Source: Micromonospora sp. CPCC 205371 (GTDB taxonomy: Bacteria > Actinomycetota > Actinomycetes > Mycobacteriales > Micromonosporaceae). From it: DNA of 52,225 nucleotides. This document shows, piece by piece, positions 1-8,680 of the stretch. The position numbers were made by a program, and so were the translations under genes. Each line of letters begins with the position of its first letter. Position 1 is the first letter of the stretch. The notes beneath the pieces are model-generated. The model did not search any database, was not told the DNA's origin, and was given only the letters and a program-made list of their open reading frames with translations. The DNA is taken from NCBI RefSeq assembly GCF_026130045.1, contig NZ_JAIBNX010000035.1, positions 1-52,225 of the forward strand, in the 5' to 3' direction.

Positions 1-112
1 GGCGCGGGCGGCGCGGGCGGCGCGGGGCGCGGGACGCGTGCAGCTAGGGGCGCGCGGGCGCCCGGCGCTGGGCAGGGGCCGCGGAGGGGCGCGGGAGCGG
101 GGCGGGGGAGGG
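1..112. other. GC-only low-complexity sequence at window edge, no gene
   Basis: This stretch lies downstream of the first minus-strand gene and is made of near-repeats of GGCGCGGGC-type units. An open frame can be drawn through it, but the composition is that of low-complexity DNA and nothing in it resembles a protein family. It is probably a contig end. Confidence 0.6.
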
Positions 113-883
113 TTAGAGGAGGGGGCGGAAGGTGCCGGCTGCCGCGGAGATGGCCAGGGTGGTGCCTGCTACTGCGACGGCGCCCGCGATCAGGGCGGCG
201 TCTGCGAAGCGGAAGTGCTGGACGCGGGCGTGCGTGCGGGGGCTGCCTGAGTCGAAGCCACGCGCGTCCATGGCGATCGCCAGCCGGGTGCCGCGCCGGA
301 TGGCACCGACCAGCAACGCGAACGACGTCGACGCGAAGAGGCGCAGCGCGGCCACTGGGTTGCGGCCGGCGTCGATTCCGCGGGCGCGGCGGGCCAGCGT
401 GAGCTGCTGCCATTCTTGCCGCATCAAGGGCGCGAGCCGGAACGCCGCCAGCGCCCCGATCGCGAACCGGTGCGGTGCGCGGGCGTTCTGCACCAGCGCG
501 TCAGCTAGGTCGGTCGGGTCGGTGGACGCGAACACCAGTACGCCGGGCAGGGCGATCGCCACGACGCGCAGGGCCAGGCCGAGTGCGGCGGTGAGCACGC
601 CGGTCGTGACCAGGACGGGGCCGATCTCGAAGAGGCGGTCGCCGCCGCGCTCCGCCGCGAACAGCACGATCGTCACCACTACGCCGAGCGCGCTCAGCAG
701 CAGCGGCCACGCGCGCCGGGCTAGCGTGCGGTAGCTCAGCCCGAACAGCGGTACCAGTGCCAGCTCGACCGCGATCGCGATGGCCGGCGTCAGCGGGTCG
801 AGCGTCACGACGAGCGCAAGCGTAAAGACCAATGCCGCTGCCAGCTTGGCCACCGGGTTCCGGCGCGCGAGAGGCGCGGTCAC
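113..883 (-). CDS. ykoC: ECF transporter transmembrane (T) component, YkoC-like
   Basis: This 256-residue polytopic protein is predicted to be the EcfT scaffold that couples two ATPase domains to a substrate-binding S component for vitamin uptake. It has about five to six hydrophobic helices. Its cytoplasmic part carries two Ala-Arg-Gly motifs (RRARGIDAG and MDARGFDSG), which in the EcfT family mark the coupling helices that contact the ATPases. The GTG start at 883 overlaps the stop of the upstream ATPase gene in a GTGA junction, so the two are translationally coupled. A much longer reading frame continues upstream through the ATPase gene, but that part is a shadow. With ykoE and the TPP riboswitch upstream, the likely substrate is thiamine or its pyrimidine precursor. 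Confidence 0.88.
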   Translation of the reverse strand: MTAPLARRNPVAKLAAALVFTLALVVTLDPLTPAIAIAVELALVPLFGLSYRTLARRAWPLLLSALGVVVTIVLFAAERGGDRLFEIGPVLVTTGVLTAALGLALRVVAIALPGVLVFASTDPTDLADALVQNARAPHRFAIGALAAFRLAPLMRQEWQQLTLARRARGIDAGRNPVAALRLFASTSFALLVGAIRRGTRLAIAMDARGFDSGSPRTHARVQHFRFADAALIAGAVAVAGTTLAISAAAGTFRPLL

Positions 884-2229
884 AACGTCACCGTGCGGTC
901 GGCTAGGGCTTGGACGAAATCGCGGTCGTGGGTGACGGCGACTATGCCGTGGCCGGCGTCGCGCAGGTCGGCTAGCAGGTCGACCAGCTCGATCCACGTG
1001 CGCCGGTCCTGGCCGAATGTCGGCTCGTCCAGAACCAGGAGACGTGGTGCCGCGGCCAGCGCCGTCGCCACGCTCAGCCGCCGCGCTTCCCCGCCTGACA
1101 AGGTGTACGGATTGGCGCCGGCCAGCCGGTCCAAACGCAACCGTCCCAATAGTACGTCCACAGTGGAAGCGTCGGCTCCGATGGCGAGTTCGTCGTGGAC
1201 CCGCGCGGTGACGAACTGGTGCTCCGGGTCTTGAAAGACCGAGCCGATCCGCCGTGCCAGCGCGCGTGCCCGCCAGCGGTGCGGGGCAGTGGCCGCCTCG
1301 GCGCCAGCCAACTCCTCGGTCGCGCGTACCCGGCCATCGCTGGGTTTGAGCAGGCCGCCCAGTAGGAGGGCCAATGTGGACTTGCCGGCGCCGTTGGGTC
1401 CGAGGATCGCGAGCGCCTCGTTCTCCAGTACCGTCAGATCGACGGCGGCCAAGCGGTCTCGGAGGGCGACCTTTTCCGCGCACAGCAACGCCTTTCCGGG
1501 CGCGCGGACCGCGCGCCGCGGCGGCACCGGATGTCCCGGCACCCATACGCCCTCCTCGGCAAGCCGGTCGCCGTGTTCGGCGAACACCTTCTCGGGTGGA
1601 CCGTCGGCGCGCACGCCGCCGCCCGGTTCCAGCACCACCACCCGGTCGACGAGCGGCAGCGCCTCGGCGACCCGGTGCTCTACGAGGATCAGGGTGCTGT
1701 CGGGGTCGAGAGACTGGGCGAGCGCGCCGCGTACGAGGTCTGCGCCTTCGGGGTCGAGGTTGGCGGTGGGTTCGTCGAGAAGCAGCACGTCTGGGCGGAG
1801 CGCGAGGGCACCGGCCAGCGCGAGGCGCTGCTGTTCGCCGCCGGACAGGGCCGCGGTGGGGCGGTACCGGCCGTACGGGAAGCCGACCCGCCGCAGCGCT
1901 TCGTCGACGCGTGGCCATATCTGGTCCGGGGGTACGCCGAGGTTTTCCAGTCCGAACGCCACGTCGTCGCCCGCGCGCGCCATGACCAGCTGCGTCTCGG
2001 GGTCCTGGAAGAGGATGCCGGCGCGCCCGTCGATGTCGACGGTGCCTTCCTGTTCACCGGAGTCGGCGGCGAGCAGGCCGGCGAGCGCGGCGAGTAGCGT
2101 GCTCTTGCCGGCGCCCGATGGCCCGAGCAGGAGTACCCGTTCGCCGCGCTCGACCCGCAGGTCGAGGTCGCGGAGCGCCCACCGTTTCCGGCCGGCGTGC
2201 CGCCACCCGAACCCGCTGAGCTTGATCAC
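880..2229 (-). CDS. ykoD: ECF transporter duplicated ATP-binding protein, YkoD-like
   Basis: The 449-residue protein contains two complete ABC ATPase domains in tandem, as in YkoD-type energy-coupling proteins. Domain 1 has Walker A GPSGAGKST, signature LSGGEQQR and Walker B LLLDEPTANLD. Domain 2 has GPNGAGKST, LSGGEARR and LLVLDEPTFGQD. It would power the YkoE/YkoC membrane complex. I chose the GTG at 2229 (VIKLSGFGW) because homology to ABC ATPases begins there. The frame stays open to 2352, but the extra 41 residues are translated from a repeat-like intergenic segment rich in CGCTTCGCTCG motifs and look non-coding. The 3' end overlaps ykoC by 4 bases. Confidence 0.88.
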   Translation of the reverse strand: MIKLSGFGWRHAGRKRWALRDLDLRVERGERVLLLGPSGAGKSTLLAALAGLLAADSGEQEGTVDIDGRAGILFQDPETQLVMARAGDDVAFGLENLGVPPDQIWPRVDEALRRVGFPYGRYRPTAALSGGEQQRLALAGALALRPDVLLLDEPTANLDPEGADLVRGALAQSLDPDSTLILVEHRVAEALPLVDRVVVLEPGGGVRADGPPEKVFAEHGDRLAEEGVWVPGHPVPPRRAVRAPGKALLCAEKVALRDRLAAVDLTVLENEALAILGPNGAGKSTLALLLGGLLKPSDGRVRATEELAGAEAATAPHRWRARALARRIGSVFQDPEHQFVTARVHDELAIGADASTVDVLLGRLRLDRLAGANPYTLSGGEARRLSVATALAAAPRLLVLDEPTFGQDRRTWIELVDLLADLRDAGHGIVAVTHDRDFVQALADRTVTL

Positions 2230-2358
2230 TGTGTCTGATGCCCTCGCTTCGCTCGGGTCGTTCGCGCGCTGGACGGCCGCCCTGTAGACCGCAGTCGCTC
2301 TGGTCGCTTCGCTCCCGCCGCTTTGTGCGGTCTGCGGGCGGCGCGCGCTCACTAGGGC
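2230..2358. repeat. intergenic segment with CGCTTCGCTCG-type motifs
   Basis: This 129-base gap between ykoE and ykoD contains CTCGCTTCGCTCG and TCGCTTCGCTCC, plus GGGCCTAG near the ykoE stop. The same kind of motifs (CGAGCGGAGCGAGCG and GGGCCTAGGG) recur at 23640-23675 before dgt. They look like short dispersed REP-like elements. No other feature is visible. Confidence 0.4.
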
Positions 2359-2931
2359 CTAGACCGTGACGCGGTCGCGGCCCGCCGGGAACCGGTCCAG
2401 CACGCCGGTCTGCGCGAGCGCGCGGGTCAGCGTCCAGGCGCCGCCACCGGCGATGACCGCGGAGCTGAGCACGACGAGCGCGCCGAACGCCCACTTCCAG
2501 CCGGTCGACGTGTCGGGGTAGTAGTTGATGATGTCGAGGAGCGTGGCCGCGCCACCGGCGAGCGCGCCGCCCACGATGGCGGTCGGCAGGCGCCACTGCC
2601 GGTACCCGGTGGCGGCGAAGGCGAACTCGCCCGCTGCTCCCTGGAAGAGGCCGTACAGCACGGTGACCAGGCCCCACGGCGAGCCGAGGAGCGTGGACAC
2701 GAGCGCGGCGACCAGTTCCGTGAAGATGCCGGCGCCCGGCTTGCGGATGACCAGCGGACCGAGCACCGCGGGCAGCAGCCATACGCCGTAGATGAGCGCG
2801 CGGCCCGGCAGTGGAATCGCGTTGGCCGGGCCTTCCCAGAGCAAATTCCAGGCCCAGAAGATCACGCCGAACGCGACGCCGAGCACGGCAGCGACGACGA
2901 TGTCGACGGTGCGCCATCGGGTAGGTGACAT
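2359..2931 (-). CDS. ykoE: ECF transporter substrate-binding (S) component, YkoE family
   Basis: The 190-residue membrane protein has about six hydrophobic segments. It resembles YkoE, the S component predicted to bind thiamine or hydroxymethylpyrimidine. The sequence is almost entirely membrane helix, with short loops and family-like stretches such as GSPWGLVTVLYGLFQGAAGE. It starts with ATG at 2931, directly downstream of a TPP riboswitch on the same strand, so TPP should repress it. It is followed by ykoD and ykoC, the classic order of the B. subtilis ykoEDC unit. No ykoF-like binding protein is present. The substrate is inferred from family and riboswitch, not from visible binding residues. 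Confidence 0.87.
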   Translation of the reverse strand: MSPTRWRTVDIVVAAVLGVAFGVIFWAWNLLWEGPANAIPLPGRALIYGVWLLPAVLGPLVIRKPGAGIFTELVAALVSTLLGSPWGLVTVLYGLFQGAAGEFAFAATGYRQWRLPTAIVGGALAGGAATLLDIINYYPDTSTGWKWAFGALVVLSSAVIAGGGAWTLTRALAQTGVLDRFPAGRDRVTV

Positions 2932-2944
2932 GTAACGTCCTCCG

Positions 2945-3038
<94 letters not shown>

Positions 3039-3053
3039 TTGTTCTCACCAACG

Positions 3054-3081
3054 TTACACCGCAGGCCACGTGCGTTACTCT
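3054..3081 (+). promoter_or_regulatory. candidate promoter for the permease operon
   Basis: TTACAC at 3054-3059 and TACTCT at 3076-3081 are separated by 16 bases and lie about 35 bases upstream of the GTG at 3117. They fit a weak sigma-70 type promoter. A minus-strand promoter for the riboswitch must overlap this region; TAACGT at 3051-3056 on the minus strand is a possible -10. The assignment rests on motif and position only. Confidence 0.4.
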
Positions 3082-3116
3082 GGGGCGGCCCGCCGCCTGT
3101 GAAGGGGATCTCTGCC

Positions 3117-4136
3117 GTGACCGCTGTCGACCCGGGGACCGACCAGGAGGCGCGCGGCACGAAAGAGGCGCCGCGACGGCTGTTTGGCGACCGGATCGGC
3201 TCGGTCGAGGTGCTCGCGGTTGTGCTCGTCCTGCTGGTGCTCTTCCGGAATCCGCTGGCCGACGCCATCTCCAATCCACGACTACAGACCTGGACCACGG
3301 TGTTCGTCTCCGTGATGGTGCAGGCCGTGCCGTTCCTCGTCTTCGGCGTCGCGCTGTCGGCCGTGATCGCGGTGTACGTCCCTCGGTCGTTCTGGTCCAA
3401 GGCGCTCCCCAAGCACCCGGCTCTCGCAGTTCCCGTCGCGAGCGGCGCGGGTGTGATCCTGCCCGGCTGCGAGTGCGGCGCGGTGCCGATCGCCGGCTCG
3501 CTGATCCGGCGCGGGGTCACCCCGGCGGCCGCGCTGGCGTTCCTGCTGGCCGCGCCCGCGATCAACCCGATCGTGCTCACCGCCACGGCGGTCGCGTTTC
3601 CCAACAACCCGGAGATGGTCGTGGGCCGGGGCGTCGCCAGCCTCATCGTTGCCATGATCATGGGTTGGCTGTGGTTGAGGCTCGGCCGTGCGGAGTGGAT
3701 TCGCCTGCCGCACCGGCCCGACCTCGACGGGGTGCCGCGTGGGCAGGCGTTCTGGGCGGCGGTCCGGCACGACATCGTGCACGCGGGCGGATTCCTGGTG
3801 GTGGGCGCGATGGCGGCCGCGACCATCAACGTCGTGGTGCCCGAGCGGTGGCTCCAGACGCTCGCTGACAACCCGGTCCTCTCGATCCTCGCGCTGGCCG
3901 TACTGGCTGTGCTGCTGTCGATCTGCTCGGAGGCCGACGCGTTCGTGGCGGCGTCGCTCTCGCAGTTTTCGCTGACCTCGCGGCTGGTGTTCCTGGTCGT
4001 GGGGCCGATGGTCGATCTGAAGCTGATCTCGATGCAGGCCGGTGTGTTCGGGCGGCGGTTCGCGTTCCGGTTCGCGCCGACGACGTTCGCGGTGTGCGTC
4101 CTGATCGCCGTGGCGGTAGGGGCGGTGCTGCTGTGA
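3117..4136 (+). CDS. CxC-motif permease (DUF318/UPF0718 family)
   Basis: The 339-residue inner-membrane protein has about eight to ten helices. The family signature PGCECGAVPIAGSLIRRG lies near residue 115, and a second conserved helix has CSEADAFVAASL. The family (YcgR in Bacillus, ArsP-related permeases) is thought to move metal- or metalloid-related or small organic solutes, but the substrate is not established. I chose GTG at 3117 because GAAGGGGA lies just upstream and the N-terminus (VTAVDPGTD) is short and hydrophilic; an open frame reaches back to 2925 through the riboswitch and is not credible. It overlaps the next gene by 4 bases (GTGA), so the two form a unit. Confidence 0.85.
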   Translation: MTAVDPGTDQEARGTKEAPRRLFGDRIGSVEVLAVVLVLLVLFRNPLADAISNPRLQTWTTVFVSVMVQAVPFLVFGVALSAVIAVYVPRSFWSKALPKHPALAVPVASGAGVILPGCECGAVPIAGSLIRRGVTPAAALAFLLAAPAINPIVLTATAVAFPNNPEMVVGRGVASLIVAMIMGWLWLRLGRAEWIRLPHRPDLDGVPRGQAFWAAVRHDIVHAGGFLVVGAMAAATINVVVPERWLQTLADNPVLSILALAVLAVLLSICSEADAFVAASLSQFSLTSRLVFLVVGPMVDLKLISMQAGVFGRRFAFRFAPTTFAVCVLIAVAVGAVLL

Positions 4137-4855
4137 ACCGGCAGGCGCAGGCGGTCGTGATGCTGCTGTTCGGCGGCGCTGTGGTGAAGGCCAGCGTCAC
4201 CGACATGTATCTCCGGTACGTCAAGGAGGGGCTGCGGCCGTTCCTGATCGCAGCGGGTGTGCTGCTGATCGCGGCGGCGGTGATGACACTCTTCTACGAC
4301 CTGCGGAAGCCGTCAGACAGCCATGATCACGACCATGGCGACGGCAAGCCGCACCGGGAGCCACGAGTCGGCTGGTTCCTCATCCTGCCCGTGCTCGGCC
4401 TGCTGCTCGTGGCCCCGCCGGCCCTGGGCTCGTACGCCGCCGGCCAGGCGGGCACCGCGCTCTCGGGCCAGCAGCAGATGTCCGACTACCCGCCGCTTCC
4501 CGAGGGCGATCCGGCGCGGATCACGGTGCTCGACTACGCGTCGCGGGCCGTCTTCGACAAGGGCACCTCGATCGGTGACCGTCGGGTGCAGTTGACCGGG
4601 TTCATCGCGCAGGGCGCCGACGGCCAGCCGATCCTGGCCCGGATCATCCTGTCCTGCTGCGCCGCCGACGGGCGGCCGATCAAGGTGGGCATGTCGGGTG
4701 ACGCGCCCAACGGGCTGGCCGCCGACACGTGGGTCGAGGTCGTTGGCAAGTACACCGACCGCACCGCCACCGACCCCGTCAACGACGAGTCCATCCCGTT
4801 CATCGAGGTCGAGTCGTGGCGGCAGATCGATCCACCGAAGCAGCAGTACGAGTAG
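4133..4855 (+). CDS. TIGR03943-type permease partner protein (YcgQ-like)
   Basis: The 240-residue protein starts with GTG at 4133, overlapping the permease stop. It has two N-terminal helices, then a His/Asp-rich cytoplasmic-type loop (SHDHDHGDGKPH, about residues 64-75), another helix, and a C-terminal soluble domain. That domain contains the family's Cys pair (IILSCCAADGRPIKVGM) and a final Glu/Trp strand. The same two-gene pair (ycgR-ycgQ) occurs in Bacillus. The His-rich loop and Cys pair suggest metal binding, but no biochemical role is known to me. No Zur box is visible upstream. Confidence 0.8.
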   Translation: MNRQAQAVVMLLFGGAVVKASVTDMYLRYVKEGLRPFLIAAGVLLIAAAVMTLFYDLRKPSDSHDHDHGDGKPHREPRVGWFLILPVLGLLLVAPPALGSYAAGQAGTALSGQQQMSDYPPLPEGDPARITVLDYASRAVFDKGTSIGDRRVQLTGFIAQGADGQPILARIILSCCAADGRPIKVGMSGDAPNGLAADTWVEVVGKYTDRTATDPVNDESIPFIEVESWRQIDPPKQQYE

Positions 4856-4862
4856 GGCACAT

Positions 4863-5612
4863 ATGAGTTTGAGCGCCGACGGCTACCTGAAGGTCGTCAC
4901 CGAGACCATCGACCGGGTTGCCAGCGGCCAGCGAGACGAGGTTGGCCGCGCCGCTGAGTTGATCGTTTCGGCGCTGCGCGCGGGCGGCGTGGTGCAGGCG
5001 TTCGGCACCGGGCACTCCGAGGCGCTGGCGATGGAAATCGCCGGGAGGGCCGGCGGCCTCGTGCCCACCAACCGGATCGCCCTGCGCGACCTGGTGCTCC
5101 GGGGCGGCGAGCCAGCGAGCATCCTCGGGCCATTTCTGGAGCGCGACCTCACGGTGGCACACAAGCTGTACGCGCTGGCGCCCATCGAGCCGGCCGACGT
5201 CTTCGTGCTCGCCTCGAACTCCGGCGTCAACGGGGCGATGGTGGAGTTCGCCATCCTCGTCAAGGAGCGCGGGCACGGCCTGATCGCGATCACCTCGCGA
5301 GAGCACTCGGAGCGCGTGGAGTCGCGCCATCCGTCCGGCCGCAAGCTCGCCGATGTGGCCGACGTGGTGCTCGACAACGGCGCACCGTACGGCGACGCGA
5401 CCCTGCCGCTGCCCGGTGGCGGCGCGGTGGGCGCGGTCTCGTCGATCACCGCGGCGCTGCTCGCCCAGCAGATCGTGGTCGAGGTGGTGCGCCGGATGGT
5501 CGAGGCGGGGGAGCGGCCACCGGTGTACCTGTCGGCGAACATCCCCGGCGGCGACGACCACAACAGCGAGCTGGAGGCGCGTTACGCGGGCCGCATCCGC
5601 CGCGGTGGCTAG
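4863..5612 (+). CDS. SIS-domain sugar isomerase-like protein
   Basis: The 249-residue protein has one SIS (sugar isomerase) fold: QAFGTGHSEALAMEIAGRAGG is the phosphosugar-binding loop region, and FVLASNSGVNGAMVEFA gives the second conserved strand-Ser-Gly motif. It matches the UPF0309/GmhA-like group that binds phosphorylated sugars such as N-acetylmuramate 6-phosphate derivatives or sedoheptulose 7-phosphate. The exact substrate cannot be read from the sequence. ATG at 4863 follows the previous stop by 7 bases and is probably cotranscribed with it. No HTH domain is present, so it is not an RpiR regulator. Confidence 0.82.
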   Translation: MSLSADGYLKVVTETIDRVASGQRDEVGRAAELIVSALRAGGVVQAFGTGHSEALAMEIAGRAGGLVPTNRIALRDLVLRGGEPASILGPFLERDLTVAHKLYALAPIEPADVFVLASNSGVNGAMVEFAILVKERGHGLIAITSREHSERVESRHPSGRKLADVADVVLDNGAPYGDATLPLPGGGAVGAVSSITAALLAQQIVVEVVRRMVEAGERPPVYLSANIPGGDDHNSELEARYAGRIRRGG

Positions 5613-5648
5613 TTTGATCATCGCCTTTTCCGGGCAGATCTTTGGACC

Positions 5649-6134
5649 GTGGAGGAGGAGACCGAAAAACAGCGCTGGGACCGTAACTTCGCCGATCTGC
5701 TACAGGAGTTGCGCGTCGCGCAGACCGGGGTGCAGATTCTCTTCGCCTTCCTGCTGATCCTGCCGTTCAGCGCGGAGTTCCCGAAGGCCACCAATTTCCA
5801 GCGGGACGTGTACGTCGTGGCGCTGCTCTCCGCCGCTGGCTCGGCAGCGCTGATCATCTCCCCGGTGGCCTTTCACCGGGCGCTCTTTCGACTCGGGCGT
5901 AAGCCGGAGCTGGTGCGCTTCGCACACACCATGGCGACGGGCGGGCTGGCTTTCACGCTGGTGTCGATGGTGGCCTCGGTCTTATTGATCACTGACTTCC
6001 TGCTGTCGCGTCCCGTCGCGTTTGTACTCAGCGGGGCGACCGCGCTGTGGTTCTTCACGTTCTGGGCGTTCCTCCCCTTTTTACGCCGGAACTGGACCGA
6101 TGAACCCCTACCACGGGGTACTACTCGCCGGTAG
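5649..6134 (+). CDS. DUF6328-type four-helix membrane protein
   Basis: This is a 161-residue protein with an acidic, charged N-terminus (MEEETEKQRWDRNFADLLQ) followed by four hydrophobic helices, roughly residues 28-50, 55-75, 95-118 and 122-145. It ends in a basic tail. It fits the DUF6328 family of small actinobacterial membrane proteins of unknown function. It starts with GTG at 5649, inside a GAGGAGGAG run. The function is not known. Confidence 0.75.
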   Translation: MEEETEKQRWDRNFADLLQELRVAQTGVQILFAFLLILPFSAEFPKATNFQRDVYVVALLSAAGSAALIISPVAFHRALFRLGRKPELVRFAHTMATGGLAFTLVSMVASVLLITDFLLSRPVAFVLSGATALWFFTFWAFLPFLRRNWTDEPLPRGTTRR

Positions 6135-6174
6135 CGTGGGACACGTCACAGCATTCGGGCAAGGGGGTACCGCC

Positions 6175-8049
6175 GTGACCGGGACGAACGTTTCGGAAAA
6201 GCAGGCCCGTCAGGTCGCCGAGGCGGCTCGCGAGTCGGACTGGCGCAAGCCGAGCTTCGGCAAGGAGCTCTTCCTCGGCCGATTTCGCCTCGACCTGATC
6301 GATCCGTGGCCCGAGCCGGAGCCCGAACCCGAGTTCCTCGGCAAGCTCGACGCGTACGTGCGCTCCGAAGTGGACGGCCAGCGCATCGAGCGGGAGGCGC
6401 GCATCCCCGACGAGGTCTTCCAGGGCCTTGCGTCGCTCGGCGCCTTCGGCATGAAGATCGACAAGGAGTACGGGGGCCTTGGGCTCTCCAACCTGTACTA
6501 CTGCAAGGCGTTGACGCTCGCCGGCTCGGTGAACCCGTCGATCGGCGCGCTGCTCTCGGCGCACCAGTCCATCGGCGTGCCGCAGCCGCTCAAGCTCTTC
6601 GGCACTCCCGAGCAGAAGAAGGCGTTCCTGCCCCGGCTGGCCGCGGGCGAGGTGTCCGCCTTCCTGCTGACCGAGCCAGACGTCGGCTCCGACCCGGCGC
6701 GCCTCGCCACCCTCGCCGAGCCGGTCGAGGGCGGGTACAAGCTCAACGGCGTCAAGCTGTGGGCCACCAACGGCACCGTCGCCACCCTGCTCGTCGTCAT
6801 GGCCCGCGTGCCCGACAAGGGCATCACCGCGTTCGTGGTCGAGGGCGACTCGCCGGGCATCACGGTCGAGCGGCGCAACGCGTTCCTCGGCCTGCGCGGC
6901 CTGGAAAACAGCGTGACCCGGTTCCACGACGTCTTCGTGCCCGAAGCCAACGTCATCGGCGGCCTCGGCAAGGGTCTCAAGATCGCACTGACGACCCTCA
7001 ACACGGGCCGGCTCTCGTTGCCCGCCATGTGCGTCGGCGCAGGCAAGTGGTCGCTCAACGTGGCCCGCCACTGGGCCGCCGACCGGGTGCAGTGGGGGCG
7101 GTCGGTCGGGCAGCACGAGGCGGTCGCCAAGAAGCTCGCGTTCATCGCCGCGACCACATACGCGATGGAATCCATGCTCGACCTCTGTTGCATGATCGCA
7201 GACGACGACCGCAACGACATCCGGATCGAGGCGGCGCTGGTCAAGCTGTACGCCAGCGAGATGGCCTGGCAGGTCGCCGACGAGCTGATCCAGATCCGGG
7301 GCGGGCGCGGCTACGAGACCGCCGAGTCGCTGGCCGCCCGTGGCGAGCGCCCCGCCGAGGTCGAGCAGATCCTGCGCGACCTGCGCATCAACCGGATCTT
7401 CGAAGGCTCCACCGAGATCATGCACCTGCTCATCGCCCGCGAGGCGGTCGACGCGCACCTGTCCGTGGCCGGCGACATCATCGACCCCGACGCCAACCTG
7501 GGCCGCAAGGCGCGCGCAGGGGCAAAGGCGGGCGCGTTCTACGCGCGGTGGCTGCCGACACTCACGGTCGGCAAGGGGCAGGTGCCCACCGGGTACGGGG
7601 AGTTCGGGCCGCTCGCCACGCATCTGCGGTACGTCGAACGCGCGTCTCGCAAGCTCGCCCGGTCGACGTTCTACGCGATGTCGCGCTGGCAGGGGAAGCT
7701 GGAGCGCAAGCAGGGTTTCCTCGGGCGGATCGTCGACATCGGAGCCGAGCTGTTCGCGATGTCCGCGGTGTGCGTGCGGGCTCGCGCCCAGCGTGGCGAC
7801 CGGCCCGAGGGCGTCGAGCTGGCCGACCTGTTCTGCCGCCAGGCGCGGCTGCGCGCCGAGGCGCTCTTCGACGGGCTGTGGGACAACACCGACAGCCTCG
7901 ACTCGGCGGCGGCGAAGCGCATCCTCGAAGAACGGTACGCCTGGCTGGAGGAGGGCGTCGTGACCCCGCAGTCGGACCTCCCGTGGGTGGCCCACTGGGA
8001 GCCCGGCCCGTCCACAGCGGAAGACGCCCGCCGCCGCATCCCCCGTTAG
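6175..8049 (+). CDS. acyl-CoA dehydrogenase, long FadE10-like form
   Basis: The 624-residue flavoprotein catalyses alpha,beta-dehydrogenation of an acyl-CoA in beta-oxidation. Visible family features include LLTEPDVGSDPARL (FAD and substrate-binding strand), LWATNGTVATLLVVMARV, LENSVTRFHDVFVPEANVIGG, and the C-terminal catalytic region RGGRGYETAESLAARG with INRIFEGSTEIMHL. The Glu in FEG at about residue 410 is the expected base. It is longer than the usual ~390 residues, with an N-terminal lead of about 80 residues and a C-terminal alpha-helical extension, as in mycobacterial FadE10-like enzymes. The GTG at 6175 follows an AAGGGGG ribosome site. No electron-transfer flavoprotein gene is nearby. 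It overlaps the convergent next gene by 4 bases. Confidence 0.9.
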   Translation: MTGTNVSEKQARQVAEAARESDWRKPSFGKELFLGRFRLDLIDPWPEPEPEPEFLGKLDAYVRSEVDGQRIEREARIPDEVFQGLASLGAFGMKIDKEYGGLGLSNLYYCKALTLAGSVNPSIGALLSAHQSIGVPQPLKLFGTPEQKKAFLPRLAAGEVSAFLLTEPDVGSDPARLATLAEPVEGGYKLNGVKLWATNGTVATLLVVMARVPDKGITAFVVEGDSPGITVERRNAFLGLRGLENSVTRFHDVFVPEANVIGGLGKGLKIALTTLNTGRLSLPAMCVGAGKWSLNVARHWAADRVQWGRSVGQHEAVAKKLAFIAATTYAMESMLDLCCMIADDDRNDIRIEAALVKLYASEMAWQVADELIQIRGGRGYETAESLAARGERPAEVEQILRDLRINRIFEGSTEIMHLLIAREAVDAHLSVAGDIIDPDANLGRKARAGAKAGAFYARWLPTLTVGKGQVPTGYGEFGPLATHLRYVERASRKLARSTFYAMSRWQGKLERKQGFLGRIVDIGAELFAMSAVCVRARAQRGDRPEGVELADLFCRQARLRAEALFDGLWDNTDSLDSAAAKRILEERYAWLEEGVVTPQSDLPWVAHWEPGPSTAEDARRRIPR

Positions 8050-8642
8050 CGGAGGCCTAGGGTGCGGAGTTCCAAGGAGGCTAGGGCGTCGACCACGTCG
8101 TCGTCGCCCCGGCGCCACGCCTCGGCCACGTCCGGGTCGATGCGCGCCAGCTTGCGTAGCGGCTGGTTGGCCAGTGCGCGCAGCGCGAGCAGGTCGCGCC
8201 CGGCGGGTGCCTTGCGCAGTGTCGCCGCCGCGCCGGCTCGCCGCATCCAGCGAACGCGCAGCGGCAGCCATACGAACAGCACGAGCCCGAGCGGAAACAC
8301 CAGCAGCCCCAGCGACAGCGCCCACGCCAGGTCGGCCACCACGTCCTGCTGGCTCTGACCCGCGTCGGACAGTGATCGGGCGGCGTTGGCGGCGCTCTCG
8401 AACGGCTTGGTGAGGTCGTCGCCCACCGCCGGTATCCGGCCGACCTTGCCGCTGACGTCGGACAGATTGTCGGCGATGCCGGTGCCTGCGCCTTCCAGCT
8501 TCTGCCCGGGCACGGCGAGCTTTTCGATCAGGTCGTACACCCACATCGCGACCCGGATCGACGCGTACACCCAGGCTACGACGAGGAGGTCGGTGACGAG
8601 TTGGCGGAGGGCGGTCGGGACGCGGTCGGCGTAAATCTTCAC
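8046..8642 (-). CDS. two-helix membrane protein of unknown function
   Basis: I do not recognise this 198-residue protein. It begins MKIYADRVPTALRQ (GTG start), has a first membrane helix at about residues 17-37 (LVVAWVYASIRVAMWVYDL), a 70-residue likely extracytoplasmic stretch rich in Ser, Asp and Ala, and a second helix at about 107-128 (LAWALSLGLLVFPLGLVLFVWL). A basic cytoplasmic tail of about 70 residues follows, with ALRALANQPL and acidic repeats. It is convergent with the acyl-CoA dehydrogenase, and the two coding ends overlap by 4 bases. Codon use is typical of the neighbourhood. Confidence 0.75.
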   Translation of the reverse strand: MKIYADRVPTALRQLVTDLLVVAWVYASIRVAMWVYDLIEKLAVPGQKLEGAGTGIADNLSDVSGKVGRIPAVGDDLTKPFESAANAARSLSDAGQSQQDVVADLAWALSLGLLVFPLGLVLFVWLPLRVRWMRRAGAAATLRKAPAGRDLLALRALANQPLRKLARIDPDVAEAWRRGDDDVVDALASLELRTLGLR

Positions 8643-8680
8643 GCTCTCAAGCGTCGGGCACGACCGCCAAGATCACCGAC

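Noticed and set aside
4863-5612. RpiR-type regulator
   Set aside because: The SIS domain is present, but there is no N-terminal HTH domain.
6121-8544. 807-codon minus-strand open frame opposite the acyl-CoA dehydrogenase
   Set aside because: It is a GC-bias shadow: Arg/Ala/Gly-rich, no family resemblance, and the plus strand encodes a well-conserved enzyme.
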